This document shows, one piece after another, positions 50,395 to 59,697 of a stretch of 64,000 bases of DNA. Each line of letters starts with the position of its first letter. Position 1 is the first letter of the stretch. The translations under genes and the position numbers were made by a program. The notes beneath the pieces were generated by a model, which did no database searches, was not told the DNA's origin, and worked only from the letters and a program-made list of their open reading frames with translations. This DNA is from Frigoribacterium sp. MEB024 (GTDB taxonomy: Bacteria > Actinomycetota > Actinomycetes > Actinomycetales > Microbacteriaceae). The stretch covers positions 217,556 to 281,555 of the forward strand of contig NZ_JXQZ01000032.1 in NCBI RefSeq assembly GCF_000878135.1, in the 5' to 3' direction.

Positions 50395-51930
50395 ATGTCA
50401 CCGGTGCCGATCACGCCGGAGTCCAACCCGTTGCGGTTGCCCTCCGACCGACGTCTCAACCGCATCGCGGGCCCCAGCGGTCTCATCATCTTCGGTGTGA
50501 CGGGTGATCTCTCCCGCAAGAAGCTCATGCCCGCCGTCTACGACCTCGCCAACCGAGGCTTGCTGCCGCCCGGTTTCGCGCTGGTCGGGTTCGCCCGTCA
50601 AGAGTTCGAGGGCCAGGACTTCGAGCAGGTCGTCTATCAGTCCGTCAAGGACCACGCGCGCACGCCGTTCGACGAAGACGTCTGGCGTCAGCTCAAAGAG
50701 GGGTTCCGTTTCGTCCAGGGTGTCTTCGACGACGCCGATGCGTTCGCGCGACTGAAGGACACCATCGAAGAGCTCGACCGCGAACGCGGCACGATGGGCA
50801 ACCACGCGTTCTACCTCTCGATCCCGCCCAAGGCCTTCCCCATGGTCACCGAGCAGCTCCGCAACTCCGGGCTCGCCGAGGAGAAGGACGGCGCGTGGCG
50901 ACGCGTCGTCATCGAGAAGCCCTTCGGCTCCGACCTCAAGACGGCCCGCGAACTCAACGCCGTCGTCGAGACGGTCTTCGAGCCCGACAGCGTGTTCCGC
51001 ATCGACCACTACCTCGGCAAAGAGACGGTGCAGAACCTGCTCACGCTCCGGTTCGCCAACCAGATGTACGAACCCCTCTGGAACTCGAACTACGTCGACC
51101 ACGTCCAGATCACCATGGCCGAGGACATCGGCGTCGGTGGTCGCGCCGGCTATTACGACGGCATCGGGGCCGCCCGCGACGTCATCCAGAACCACCTCCT
51201 CCAACTCCTCGCCCTGACGGCGATGGAAGAGCCGGTCACGTTCGCCGCCCGCGACCTCCGGGCCGAGAAGGAGAAGATCCTCTCGGCCGTCCGTCTGCCC
51301 GCCGACCTCGCGACGGGCACGGCTCGGGGTCAGTACGCCGGGGGGTGGCAAGGTGGGGAGAAGGTCCTCGGCTTCCTGGACGAAGAGGGCATGAACCCCG
51401 AGAGCACGACCGAGACCTTCGCCGCCATCAAGCTCGAGATCGCGACCCGGCGGTGGGCGGGCGTGCCCTTCTACCTCCGGGCCGGAAAGCGGCTCGGGCG
51501 TCGCGTGACCGAGATCGCCGTCGTCTTCAAGCAGGTGCCCGAGAACATCTTCGGAACCCAGACGTCACTCGGGCAGAACGCCCTCGTGATCCGCGTCCAG
51601 CCCGATGAGGGAGTGACCCTCCGATTCGGGTCCAAGGTGCCCGGCATCGGTACGCAGGTCCGCGACGTCACCATGGACTTCGGCTACGGACACGCCTTCA
51701 CCGAGGCGAGCCCCGAGGCCTACGAGCGCCTCATCCTCGACGTGCTCCTGGGCGACCCACCCCTCTTCCCTCGGCACGAGGAGGTCGAGCTCTCCTGGAA
51801 GATCCTCGACCCGATCGAAGAGTTCTGGGCCACCCAGGGCCAGCCCGAGCAGTACCGACCCGGCACGTGGGGCCCCACCTCCGCCGATGAACTCATGGCC
51901 CGTGACGGCCGTACCTGGAGGCGTCCGTGA
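50395..51930 (+). CDS. zwf: Glucose-6-phosphate 1-dehydrogenase
   Basis: 511 residues. The NADP-binding fingerprint is IIFGVTGDLSRKKLMPAVYDL (near residues 30-50), VVIEKPFGSD follows, and the substrate motif RIDHYLGKE with the catalytic His lies near 203-211. VPFYLRAGKRL and the C-terminal beta domain are complete. It is the first step of the oxidative pentose phosphate pathway and makes NADPH. ATG 50395 follows the pgi terminator by 76 bases, so it may have its own promoter. The stop overlaps opcA. Confidence 0.97.
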   Translation: MSPVPITPESNPLRLPSDRRLNRIAGPSGLIIFGVTGDLSRKKLMPAVYDLANRGLLPPGFALVGFARQEFEGQDFEQVVYQSVKDHARTPFDEDVWRQLKEGFRFVQGVFDDADAFARLKDTIEELDRERGTMGNHAFYLSIPPKAFPMVTEQLRNSGLAEEKDGAWRRVVIEKPFGSDLKTARELNAVVETVFEPDSVFRIDHYLGKETVQNLLTLRFANQMYEPLWNSNYVDHVQITMAEDIGVGGRAGYYDGIGAARDVIQNHLLQLLALTAMEEPVTFAARDLRAEKEKILSAVRLPADLATGTARGQYAGGWQGGEKVLGFLDEEGMNPESTTETFAAIKLEIATRRWAGVPFYLRAGKRLGRRVTEIAVVFKQVPENIFGTQTSLGQNALVIRVQPDEGVTLRFGSKVPGIGTQVRDVTMDFGYGHAFTEASPEAYERLILDVLLGDPPLFPRHEEVELSWKILDPIEEFWATQGQPEQYRPGTWGPTSADELMARDGRTWRRP

Positions 51931-52874
51931 TCGTCGACCTGCCCGACAGCACCATCAGCCGCGTCCAGAAGACGCTGGTCAAGATCAGGGAAGAAGGAGG
52001 CGCGGTCGCGTTGGGCCGCGTCCTCACCTTGATCATCTCCACTCGTCTCGGCGACGAGGAAGAAGCCATCGAGGCCGCGAACGACGCGTCACGCGAGCAC
52101 CCCATGAGGGTCATCGTCGTGTCCACGTCGACCGACCTCGACGACGTCGACGGGCGACTCGACGCCCAGATCCGCGTGGGCGGTGACGCGGGCGCCAGCG
52201 AGGTCATCTTGCTGCGGGCCTACGGTGAGACCGCGAGCGACGAGGAGGGATTGGTGACGGGGCTCCTGCTCCCCGACGCTCCCGTCGTGGCGTGGTGGCC
52301 CAAGACCGCGCCTCCCGTCGTCTCGGAGTCTCCCCTGGGGCGCATCGCGCAACGGCGCATCACCGACGCCGCGAGCCAGTCCGACCCGCGCCAGTCGATC
52401 ATCGACCTCGCCCGCAGCTACGCTCCCGGTGACACCGACTTCGCCTGGACCCGCCTCACCCTGTGGCGGGCACAGCTCGCCGCGGTGCTCGACCAGCCGC
52501 CCTACGAGTCGGTCACCGAGGTCGGCGTCTCCGGGGCGCCCGACTCCCCCTCGACGCTCCTCCTGGCCGCCTGGCTGCGTCTGCAGCTCCAGGTTCCGGT
52601 CGACGGCGACTTGACGACCCGGGCGACCGGCTCGAGCGGCATCCACGGAGTGCGACTCGTTCGCGCGTCCGGATCGATCGTCCTCGAACGCTCCCTGGAC
52701 GACGTCGCGACGCTGACCCAACCGGGTCAGCCCACGCACGACCTGGCGCTGCCACGCCGCTCGCTGCGCGACTGCCTGGCCGAGGAACTCCGTAGACTCG
52801 ACCCCGACGACCTGTTCGGGAACGTCGTGAGACACGGGGTCGGCCAACTGAGCGAACCCGTCCAGAGCAACTAG
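51927..52874 (+). CDS. opcA: Glucose-6-phosphate dehydrogenase assembly protein OpcA
   Basis: 315 residues. MIVDLPDSTISRVQKTLVKIREEGGAVALGRVLTLII at the N-terminus, REHPMRVIVV, LLPDAPVVAWWPKTAP and DTDFAWTRLTLWRAQLAAVLDQPP are the signatures of actinobacterial and cyanobacterial OpcA. OpcA promotes the active form of Zwf and, in cyanobacteria, links it to redox control. It is coupled to zwf by a GTGA overlap and followed at 15 bases by pgl. Confidence 0.97.
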   Translation: MIVDLPDSTISRVQKTLVKIREEGGAVALGRVLTLIISTRLGDEEEAIEAANDASREHPMRVIVVSTSTDLDDVDGRLDAQIRVGGDAGASEVILLRAYGETASDEEGLVTGLLLPDAPVVAWWPKTAPPVVSESPLGRIAQRRITDAASQSDPRQSIIDLARSYAPGDTDFAWTRLTLWRAQLAAVLDQPPYESVTEVGVSGAPDSPSTLLLAAWLRLQLQVPVDGDLTTRATGSSGIHGVRLVRASGSIVLERSLDDVATLTQPGQPTHDLALPRRSLRDCLAEELRRLDPDDLFGNVVRHGVGQLSEPVQSN

Positions 52875-52889
52875 AGCAGATAGAGAACC

Positions 52890-53660
52890 GTGACGAACGA
52901 ACGCCGGGTGCTGGTCCACCCCGACAAAGAATCACTGGGTGCCTCCGTGGCCGCCCGGTTCATCACCAAGATCATCGACGTGCTCGAAGAGCAGAACTAT
53001 GCGTCGGTCGTCGTCAGCGGAGGCTCGGTGAGCACGCTCGTGCTGGCGGCCATCAACGCGTCGCCGGCACGTGACAGCGTCGACTGGTCGAAGGTCTCGA
53101 TCTGGTGGGCCGACGAGCGTTGGGTCCCCGCAGGTGACGCGGATCGGAACGACACCCAGGCAGGCATCGACTTGCTCGACCACATCGGGTTGCTGCCCGA
53201 GAACGTCCACCGCTTCGGTGCGGTGGGCGACTTCGACGACGTCGAGGCGGCAGCCGCCGCCTACCGCGACGAGTTGTTGCAGCACGCACAGGCTGACGAC
53301 GCGGCCCCCCGCTTCGACATCACGCTCCTCGGCGTCGGTCCCGACGGCCATGTCGCTTCGTTGTTCCCCGACAAAGCACAGATCCGCCAGCTCGAGCCGA
53401 CCGTGCTCACGATCGACGACTCCCCCAAGCCCCCGCCGGTACGCCTCACGTTGAGCCTGCCGGTCATCAACAATTCGCAGCGCGTCTGGATGATCCTCGC
53501 CGGAGCCGAGAAGGCTTCGTCGCTGGGGCTCGCCCTGGCGGGTGCCGGCGCGGACCAGGTGCCGGTGGCAGGGGTCAAGGGACGCAAGCGGACGGTCTTC
53601 TTCGTGGATCGGGACGCGGCGGCCGAGGTGCCCGAGAACTTGATCGCCTCGACCTACTGA
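52890..53660 (+). CDS. pgl: 6-phosphogluconolactonase
   Basis: 256 residues, DevB/SOL family. VVVSGGSVSTLVLAAI, VSIWWADERWVPAGDADRND and DITLLGVGPDGHVASLFP carry the active-site residues, including the catalytic His in the last block (near residue 151). It hydrolyses the lactone made by Zwf. GTG 52890 was chosen with GATAGAGAACC upstream, a weak ribosome site. Last gene of zwf-opcA-pgl; a 20-bp bidirectional terminator follows. Confidence 0.96.
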   Translation: MTNERRVLVHPDKESLGASVAARFITKIIDVLEEQNYASVVVSGGSVSTLVLAAINASPARDSVDWSKVSIWWADERWVPAGDADRNDTQAGIDLLDHIGLLPENVHRFGAVGDFDDVEAAAAAYRDELLQHAQADDAAPRFDITLLGVGPDGHVASLFPDKAQIRQLEPTVLTIDDSPKPPPVRLTLSLPVINNSQRVWMILAGAEKASSLGLALAGAGADQVPVAGVKGRKRTVFFVDRDAAAEVPENLIASTY

Positions 53661-53693
53661 GTCACCACCGCGGGTGCAACTGCCCCGGACCGA

Positions 53694-53738
53694 ATGACGA
53701 AGGGCCCCGCAGCTCACGGCTGCGGGGCCCTTCGTCAT
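53694..53738. terminator. Bidirectional terminator between pgl and rbpA
   Basis: Perfect 20-bp stem: arms 53694-53713 (ATGACGAAGGGCCCCGCAGC) and 53719-53738, loop TCACG. It lies between convergent genes and is the longest perfect stem of the terminators read in this window. Confidence 0.92.
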
Positions 53739-53776
53739 GTTCGGTGTCGGGACACCAGAAGGCGCGCTCGGCTGGG

Positions 53777-54133
53777 TCAGGCCTTGCCGCGTCGAACGCG
53801 CAGCTGCTGCAGTGCCTCTTCGAGCAGCTGCTCGGCTTCTTCTTCGGTCCGTCGCTCTTTCACGTACGCGAGGTGCGTCTTGTACGGTTCGAGCTTTGCG
53901 ACCGTCGGCGGGTTGGCTTTGTCGCGCCCTGCCGGCAGTCCGCTCGAGGGCGAGTCGACGGTTTCGGGGATTTCTTCGTCGGGCACGTTGGCCGCGAAGT
54001 GACGGACGACTTCGTTGCCGAGGGCATCCCAGTACGAGATGGTGATCCGCTCGGCGTGGAAGCCACGATCTTGCTCACCCATGGGACCCGCGCCGACGCG
54101 CGAGCCACGGATTGCGCTACCGCCCGAGGCCAT
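53777..54133 (-). CDS. rbpA: RNA polymerase-binding protein RbpA
   Basis: 118 residues of an actinobacterial transcription factor that binds the principal sigma factor and the beta' subunit and stabilises open complexes. Visible parts: N-terminal SAIRGSRVGAGPM, the core ERITISYWDALGNEVVRHFAANVPDEEIPET, a basic linker (RDKANPPTVAKLEPYKTHLAYVKERR) and the C-terminal sigma-interacting helix EEEAEQLLEEALQQLRVRRG. The segment after PET lacks the Trp/Cys seen in the mycobacterial protein. The ATG overlaps the secG stop. Confidence 0.95.
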   Translation of the reverse strand: MASGGSAIRGSRVGAGPMGEQDRGFHAERITISYWDALGNEVVRHFAANVPDEEIPETVDSPSSGLPAGRDKANPPTVAKLEPYKTHLAYVKERRTEEEAEQLLEEALQQLRVRRGKA

Positions 54134-54384
54134 CAGCTGACCGCCGCGAACTTGGTGATGAGACCCAGGACCACGATGCAGGTGATCCAGACGAGACCCA
54201 AGAAGACCGTGATGCGGTTGAGGTTGCGCTCGGCGACACCCGACGCCCCGAGGTTGCTCGTGACGCCACCGCCGAACATGTCGGAGAGACCGCCACCACG
54301 GCCGCGGTGGAGCAGGATGAGGAGGGTCAACAGGAGGCTCGTGATGCCGAGCAACACCTGCAGGATGACCTGGAGAATTTCCAC
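54133..54384 (-). CDS. secG: Protein translocase subunit SecG
   Basis: 83 residues with two transmembrane helices: ILQVILQVLLGITSLLLTLLILLH (residues 3-26) and ITVFLGLVWITCIVVLGLIT (near 58-77). The cytoplasmic loop RGRGGGLSDMFGGGVTSNLGASGVAERNLNR is diagnostic for SecG. It assists the SecYEG channel. GTG 54384 has AAAGG 6 bases upstream; the longer frame upstream is non-conserved. Its stop overlaps rbpA. Confidence 0.95.
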   Translation of the reverse strand: MEILQVILQVLLGITSLLLTLLILLHRGRGGGLSDMFGGGVTSNLGASGVAERNLNRITVFLGLVWITCIVVLGLITKFAAVS

Positions 54385-54490
54385 GTAGGACCTTTCGATG
54401 CGGTGAGACCGCTGAACAGTATAACCGCGAGAGGCCGTCGCCCCGGCAGGTCGAGTCGGACGGGCGCCGATGACCGACGCGCCCGGCGGC

Positions 54491-55279
54491 TCAGACGCCG
54501 ACGTGTGCCTGGAAGCGGACGATGCTGGCGAACTCGGACACGTCGAGGCTCGCCCCACCGACGAGGGCTCCGTCGACGTTGGGCTCACGCATGAAGGACG
54601 CGATGTTGGTGGATTTGACCGATCCGCCGTAGAGGACGCGGGTGGCTGCGGCGGACTCCGAACCCATGACGTCGACCAGGGCTGCCCGCAGCGCGGCGCA
54701 GACCTGTTCGGCCTGTTCGGCCGTGGCGGCCTGCCCGGACCCGATGGCCCAGACGGGCTCGTAGGCCACGACGATCTCCGCGGAGGCGGGCACCTGGGCG
54801 AGCGCCGCACGGAGTTGGGCCACCGGAACGGCACTGGGACCGTGCTGCTCGAGGTCGTCGGCCGTCTCACCGACGCAGATCACGGGTACGAGGCCGGACC
54901 GGTGAGCCGCGGCGACCTTCGTCGCCACGACCTCGTCGTCCTCAGCATGGAGCGTGCGGCGCTCCGAGTGCCCGACCAGGACGAAGCGTACGTCGAGCTT
55001 GGCGAGGAACTGCCCCGAGACCTCGCCCGTGTAGGCACCGGAATCGTGGGCGGAGAGGTCCTGGGCCCCGAGAGCCAGCTCGAGCTTGTCGGCGTCGAGC
55101 AGGGTCTGCACGCTGCGGAGATCGGTGAACGGCGGGAACACCGCGGTCTCGACCGAGTCGAAGTCGTGTTTGGCGTCCTTGAGGGACCAGGCGAGCTTCT
55201 GGACGAACGCGATCGCCTGCAGGTGATCGAGGTTCATCTTCCAGTTGCCGGCGATGAGGGGGGTGCGTGTGGTCACCAT
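54491..55279 (-). CDS. tpiA: Triosephosphate isomerase
   Basis: 262 residues. Catalytic Lys in AGNWKMNLD, His in VLVGHSERRTLHAEDD and Glu in VAYEPVWAIGSGQAAT are all present, and VLYGGSVKSTNI near 218-229 binds phosphate. It interconverts the triose phosphates in glycolysis. The start overlaps the end of pgk by 7 bases, so the two are coupled. secG begins about 106 bases downstream. Confidence 0.97.
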   Translation of the reverse strand: MVTTRTPLIAGNWKMNLDHLQAIAFVQKLAWSLKDAKHDFDSVETAVFPPFTDLRSVQTLLDADKLELALGAQDLSAHDSGAYTGEVSGQFLAKLDVRFVLVGHSERRTLHAEDDEVVATKVAAAHRSGLVPVICVGETADDLEQHGPSAVPVAQLRAALAQVPASAEIVVAYEPVWAIGSGQAATAEQAEQVCAALRAALVDVMGSESAAATRVLYGGSVKSTNIASFMREPNVDGALVGGASLDVSEFASIVRFQAHVGV

Positions 55280-56484
55280 CCGAGGACCTCCAGTCCGGGG
55301 AGTCGTTTGCCCTCGAGGAACTCGAGGCTGGCTCCACCACCGGTGGAGATGTGGCCGAACTGGTCGTCCGTGAAGCCCAGGGCACGAACCGCCGCGGCGG
55401 AGTCGCCACCGCCGACGACACCGAGACCTGAGACATGCGTGAGAGCCTCGGCGACCGCCTTGGTGCCGTGTGCGAACGCCGGGAACTCGAAGACTCCCAT
55501 GGGTCCGTTCCAGAAGACCGTGGACGACGTCTGGACGGTCTCGGCGAAGCGGGCCGCCGTCTCGGGACCGATGTCCAACCCGAGGGCATCCGCGCCGAGA
55601 GGAGAGGACTCGATGCCGTCCGAGGCGACCACGGTGTGGTCGGCATCGGCGCTGAACGACGAGGCGACCACCACGTCGACGGGGAGGACGAGGTTGACGC
55701 CCCGACGCGCGGCTTCGTCGACGTAGCCACGGACCCGGTCCAGCTGGTCCTTCTCGAGCAGGCTCTTGCCGACGGGGAGCCCCTGGGCGGCGAGGAACGT
55801 GAAGAGCATACCGCCGCCGATGAGCAGGTTGTCGACCCGCGGGAGCAGGTGCTCGATGACGCCGAGCTTGTCGGACACCTTCGAGCCGCCGAGGACCACG
55901 GTGTAGGGCCGCGTGGGGTTCTCGGTCAGCTTGTCGAGGACCTCGAGCTCGCGGGAGATCAGCGTGCCCGCGGCGCTCGGGAGGAGAGAGGGGAGCTCGT
56001 ACACGCTCGCCTGCTTGCGGTGTACGACGCCGAAGCCGTCGGAGACGAACACGTCGCCGAGTTCGGCCAGGCGACGAGCGAACTCCTGACGGTCCGACTC
56101 GTCCTTAGACGTCTCGGCAGCGTTGTAGCGGAGGTTCTCGAGCACCATGATCTGACCGTCGGTCAGACCTGCGACCGCTGCGCTGGTCTCGTCACCGACG
56201 GTGCTCGATGCGAAGCCGACGCTCTTGCCGAGGAGTTCGCTGAGTCGCTGAGCGACCGGTCGCAGGCTGTATTCGGCCTTGGCCTCACCGTCGGGGCGAC
56301 CGAGGTGCGAGATGACGACCACCCTCGCCCCTTGGTTGATCAGCAGGTCCAGGGTCTCGAGGGAGGCACGGATGCGTCCGTCGTCGGTGATCTCACCGTC
56401 TTTCAGCGGGACGTTGAGGTCGCATCGGACGATGACGCGCTTGCCCGACAAGGGACCGAGGGAATCGAGGGTTCGCAGGCTCAT
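55273..56484 (-). CDS. pgk: Phosphoglycerate kinase
   Basis: 403 residues. VIVRCDLNVPLKDGEITDDGRI, VVVISHLGRPDGEAKAEYSLRPVAQRL, MVLENLRYN and FVSDGFGVVHRKQASV in the 3-phosphoglycerate-binding domain; VLGGSKVSDKLGVIEHLL and FWNGPMGVFEFPAFAHGTKAVA in the nucleotide domain; GGGDSAAAV near the C-terminus. It makes ATP from 1,3-bisphosphoglycerate. It lies downstream of gap, with a hairpin between them that may adjust expression, and overlaps tpiA. Confidence 0.97.
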   Translation of the reverse strand: MSLRTLDSLGPLSGKRVIVRCDLNVPLKDGEITDDGRIRASLETLDLLINQGARVVVISHLGRPDGEAKAEYSLRPVAQRLSELLGKSVGFASSTVGDETSAAVAGLTDGQIMVLENLRYNAAETSKDESDRQEFARRLAELGDVFVSDGFGVVHRKQASVYELPSLLPSAAGTLISRELEVLDKLTENPTRPYTVVLGGSKVSDKLGVIEHLLPRVDNLLIGGGMLFTFLAAQGLPVGKSLLEKDQLDRVRGYVDEAARRGVNLVLPVDVVVASSFSADADHTVVASDGIESSPLGADALGLDIGPETAARFAETVQTSSTVFWNGPMGVFEFPAFAHGTKAVAEALTHVSGLGVVGGGDSAAAVRALGFTDDQFGHISTGGGASLEFLEGKRLPGLEVLGW

Positions 56485-56508
56485 GGGTTCGTTTCGGGGT
56501 TGGAGGAC

Positions 56509-56538
56509 GATGCCCCGGCCCGTGAGGGCCGGGGCATC
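56509..56538 (-). terminator. Hairpin between gap and pgk
   Basis: Perfect 13-bp stem, arms 56509-56521 (GATGCCCCGGCCC) and 56526-56538. In the transcript (minus strand) the loop is UCAC. It lies 9 bases after the gap stop and may act as a partial terminator or an mRNA stabiliser within the operon. Confidence 0.75.
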
Positions 56539-56547
56539 GAGGTCGGA

Positions 56548-57567
<1,020 letters not shown>

Positions 57568-57723
57568 TCAGGCGTCGTGGGGACGCGTGGAGGGTGTGGG
57601 CGACCAGGCCCGTGGCGACGCCCGAACTCTCGATGACCTCGGGTCGGACACCGCTTACGACAGTAGCAGCAGCCCCCTCGGATTCGTCGTCCCGTGACGT
57701 CACGGGACCCGCTCCGCCGGTCG

Positions 57724-58704
57724 TCAGTCGAGGTCGAGGTCGTTCGGGAGATTGGCGTCCGTACCCGGCAGGCCCAGGTCGCTGGCCTTCTTGTCGGCCA
57801 TGGCGAGGAGACGGCGGATGCGTCCGGCGACGGCGTCCTTGGTCATCGGGGGGTCGGCGTGGTGACCGAGTTCGTCCAAGCTGGCGTCACGATGGGCCAG
57901 GCGCAGCTCGCCCGCGTACTTGAGGTGATCGGGGATGTCGTCGCCCAGGAGTTCCATGGCCCGGTCGACCCGGGCGCAGGCGGCGACGGCGGCCTGGGCC
58001 GAGCGTCGCAGGTTCGCGTCGTCGAAGTTGACGAGTCGGTTCGCGGTCGCGCGCACCTCCCGGCGCTGCCGCATCTCTTCCCAGTCGGTGACGCTCTTCT
58101 CGGCACCCATCACCTTGAGCATGGTGCCGATGGCCTCGCCGTCACGGATGATCACGCGGTGGACGCCGCGGACCTCGCGGGCCTTCGCCGCGACGCCGAG
58201 TCGGCCGGCGGCCCCGACCAGCGCCATGGCGGTCTCGTTGCCGGGGCACACGACCTCGAGCGAGGCGGAACGACCGGGATCGGTCAGGGAGCCCTGGGCG
58301 AGGAAGGCCCCGCGCCAGATCGCGGCGAGATCGTCGCGCGAGCCGGTCGTGAGCCGGTTCGGCAGGCCGCGCACGGGTCGTCGGCGGGCGTCCATGAGTC
58401 CTGTCTGACGGGCAAGCGTCTCGCCGGCCTCGTGGACCCGCACGAGGAACCCGGGCGTGCGTCGTGACCCCGAGGGAGCCGTCATGGCCACGTCGCTCCG
58501 CGCCCCGTACAGCTCGGCCAGGTCTTTGCGGACCCGTCGAGCGATGAGCGCCGAGTCGAGTTCTGCCTCGACCGCGATCCGACCGGAGATGAGGTGCAGT
58601 CCCCCGGCGAAACGGAGGACGGTGGCGAGCTCGGCAGCCCGGATCGTCGTCCTGCTCACCTCGACGCGGGCGAGTTCTTCTTTGACGTCGGCAGTCTGGG
58701 CCAC
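57724..58704 (-). CDS. whiA: DNA-binding protein WhiA
   Basis: 326 residues. An N-terminal LAGLIDADG-homing-endonuclease-like domain without nuclease residues ([57 protein letters not shown]) is followed by a C-terminal helix-turn-helix domain ([38 protein letters not shown], near residues 268-305). In Streptomyces WhiA, with WhiB, activates division genes. Even non-sporulating actinobacteria keep it. AAAAGGA lies 9 bases before GTG 58704. It is downstream of rapZ; the usual yvcK gene between them is missing. Confidence 0.97.
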   Translation of the reverse strand: MAQTADVKEELARVEVSRTTIRAAELATVLRFAGGLHLISGRIAVEAELDSALIARRVRKDLAELYGARSDVAMTAPSGSRRTPGFLVRVHEAGETLARQTGLMDARRRPVRGLPNRLTTGSRDDLAAIWRGAFLAQGSLTDPGRSASLEVVCPGNETAMALVGAAGRLGVAAKAREVRGVHRVIIRDGEAIGTMLKVMGAEKSVTDWEEMRQRREVRATANRLVNFDDANLRRSAQAAVAACARVDRAMELLGDDIPDHLKYAGELRLAHRDASLDELGHHADPPMTKDAVAGRIRRLLAMADKKASDLGLPGTDANLPNDLDLD

Positions 58705-58772
58705 TCCGGTTGTTCCTTTTCGTCAGGTCGACTTGTCGTCGGTACACGGGCGTGCTGAAGGACCTCGGTGGG

Positions 58773-59654
58773 TCATTCTCGGCCGAGGTCGCGGTGTTTC
58801 ACGCTGACGGCCACGCCGGGGAGTCCACGCAGACGCGCCGCCAGTTCACCCACGAGGGTGACCGATCGATGTTTGCCCCCGGTGCAGCCAATGGCGATCG
58901 TAGCGTGTCTCTTGTTCTCACGCTGATAGCCCGACAACACGGGGACGAGCGAGGCGGCGAAGGCGTCGACGAACTCCCGTGCCCCGTCCTGCTGCATGAC
59001 GTACGTCGTCACGGGTTCGTCGAGCCCCGACTGCTGCCGGAGTGCGGGCACCCAGAACGGGTTGGGGAGGAACCGTGCGTCGCCCACCATGTCGGCGTCC
59101 GTGGGCAGGCCGTACTTGAACCCGAAGCTGAGGACGGTCACCTGCACCCCGGCACGGTCGGTCTCGGCGAACTTCTCGGAGATCGTCGTGGCCAGCTGAT
59201 GGATGTTGAGTTCTGACGTGTCGATGATCACGTCACTGGTCTCTCGGAGTTCTTCCATCCGTGCACGCTCGGCGAGGATGCCGTCGAGCAACGTGCCGTC
59301 GCCCTGCAGCGGGTGTGGCCGCCGGACTTGCTCGAAACGCCGCACCAAGGCTGCGTCGGTCGCGTCGAGGAAGAGCACGCGCACCTTGCTGGGCATGCTC
59401 GCCCGGAGGGTGCGGACGGCCTCTTGTGCCTCGCTGAAGAGACGACCGCCGCGGACGTCGACGACGGCCGCGATCTTGGGGAGCGAGTCCCCCGCGCGCT
59501 CGGCCAGGTCGAGCAACGGTCGCAGCATCTGCGCGGGCAGGTTGTCGACCACGTACCAGTCGAGATCTTCGAGGGCGTTGCCGACCGTCGACCGCCCGGC
59601 ACCGGACATGCCCGTCACGATCAGGACCTCTTGCTGTTCGCTGACGTCGCTCAT
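58773..59654 (-). CDS. rapZ: RNase adapter RapZ
   Basis: 293 residues. P-loop GMSGAGRST (15-23), WYVVDNLPAQML near 33-44, VDVRGGRLF near 65-73, and the C-terminal domain FKYGLPTDADMVGDARFLPNPFWVP and IAIGCTGGKHRSVTLVGELA (near 253-272). In Escherichia coli RapZ binds a small RNA and glucosamine-6-phosphate. In actinobacteria the role is less clear. GGAGGAC lies 10 bases before the ATG, and TAGACT at 59697-59692, built on the uvrC stop, could be its promoter. Confidence 0.96.
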   Translation of the reverse strand: MSDVSEQQEVLIVTGMSGAGRSTVGNALEDLDWYVVDNLPAQMLRPLLDLAERAGDSLPKIAAVVDVRGGRLFSEAQEAVRTLRASMPSKVRVLFLDATDAALVRRFEQVRRPHPLQGDGTLLDGILAERARMEELRETSDVIIDTSELNIHQLATTISEKFAETDRAGVQVTVLSFGFKYGLPTDADMVGDARFLPNPFWVPALRQQSGLDEPVTTYVMQQDGAREFVDAFAASLVPVLSGYQRENKRHATIAIGCTGGKHRSVTLVGELAARLRGLPGVAVSVKHRDLGRE

Positions 59655-59691
59655 GTCGGTGGTGTCCTCCGGGTCGGCGGGCGGTGAATCG

Positions 59692-59697
59692 AGTCTA
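59692..59697 (-). promoter_or_regulatory. -10 TAGACT overlapping the uvrC stop codon
   Basis: Minus-strand TAGACT starts with the TAG stop of uvrC. It would give a leader of about 31 bases to rapZ, including its GGAGGAC site. Confidence 0.45.

Noticed and set aside
53694..53738. Start codon and short frame beginning in the pgl terminator
   Set aside because: The ATG lies inside the perfect 20-bp hairpin, and the frame continues antisense to rbpA.
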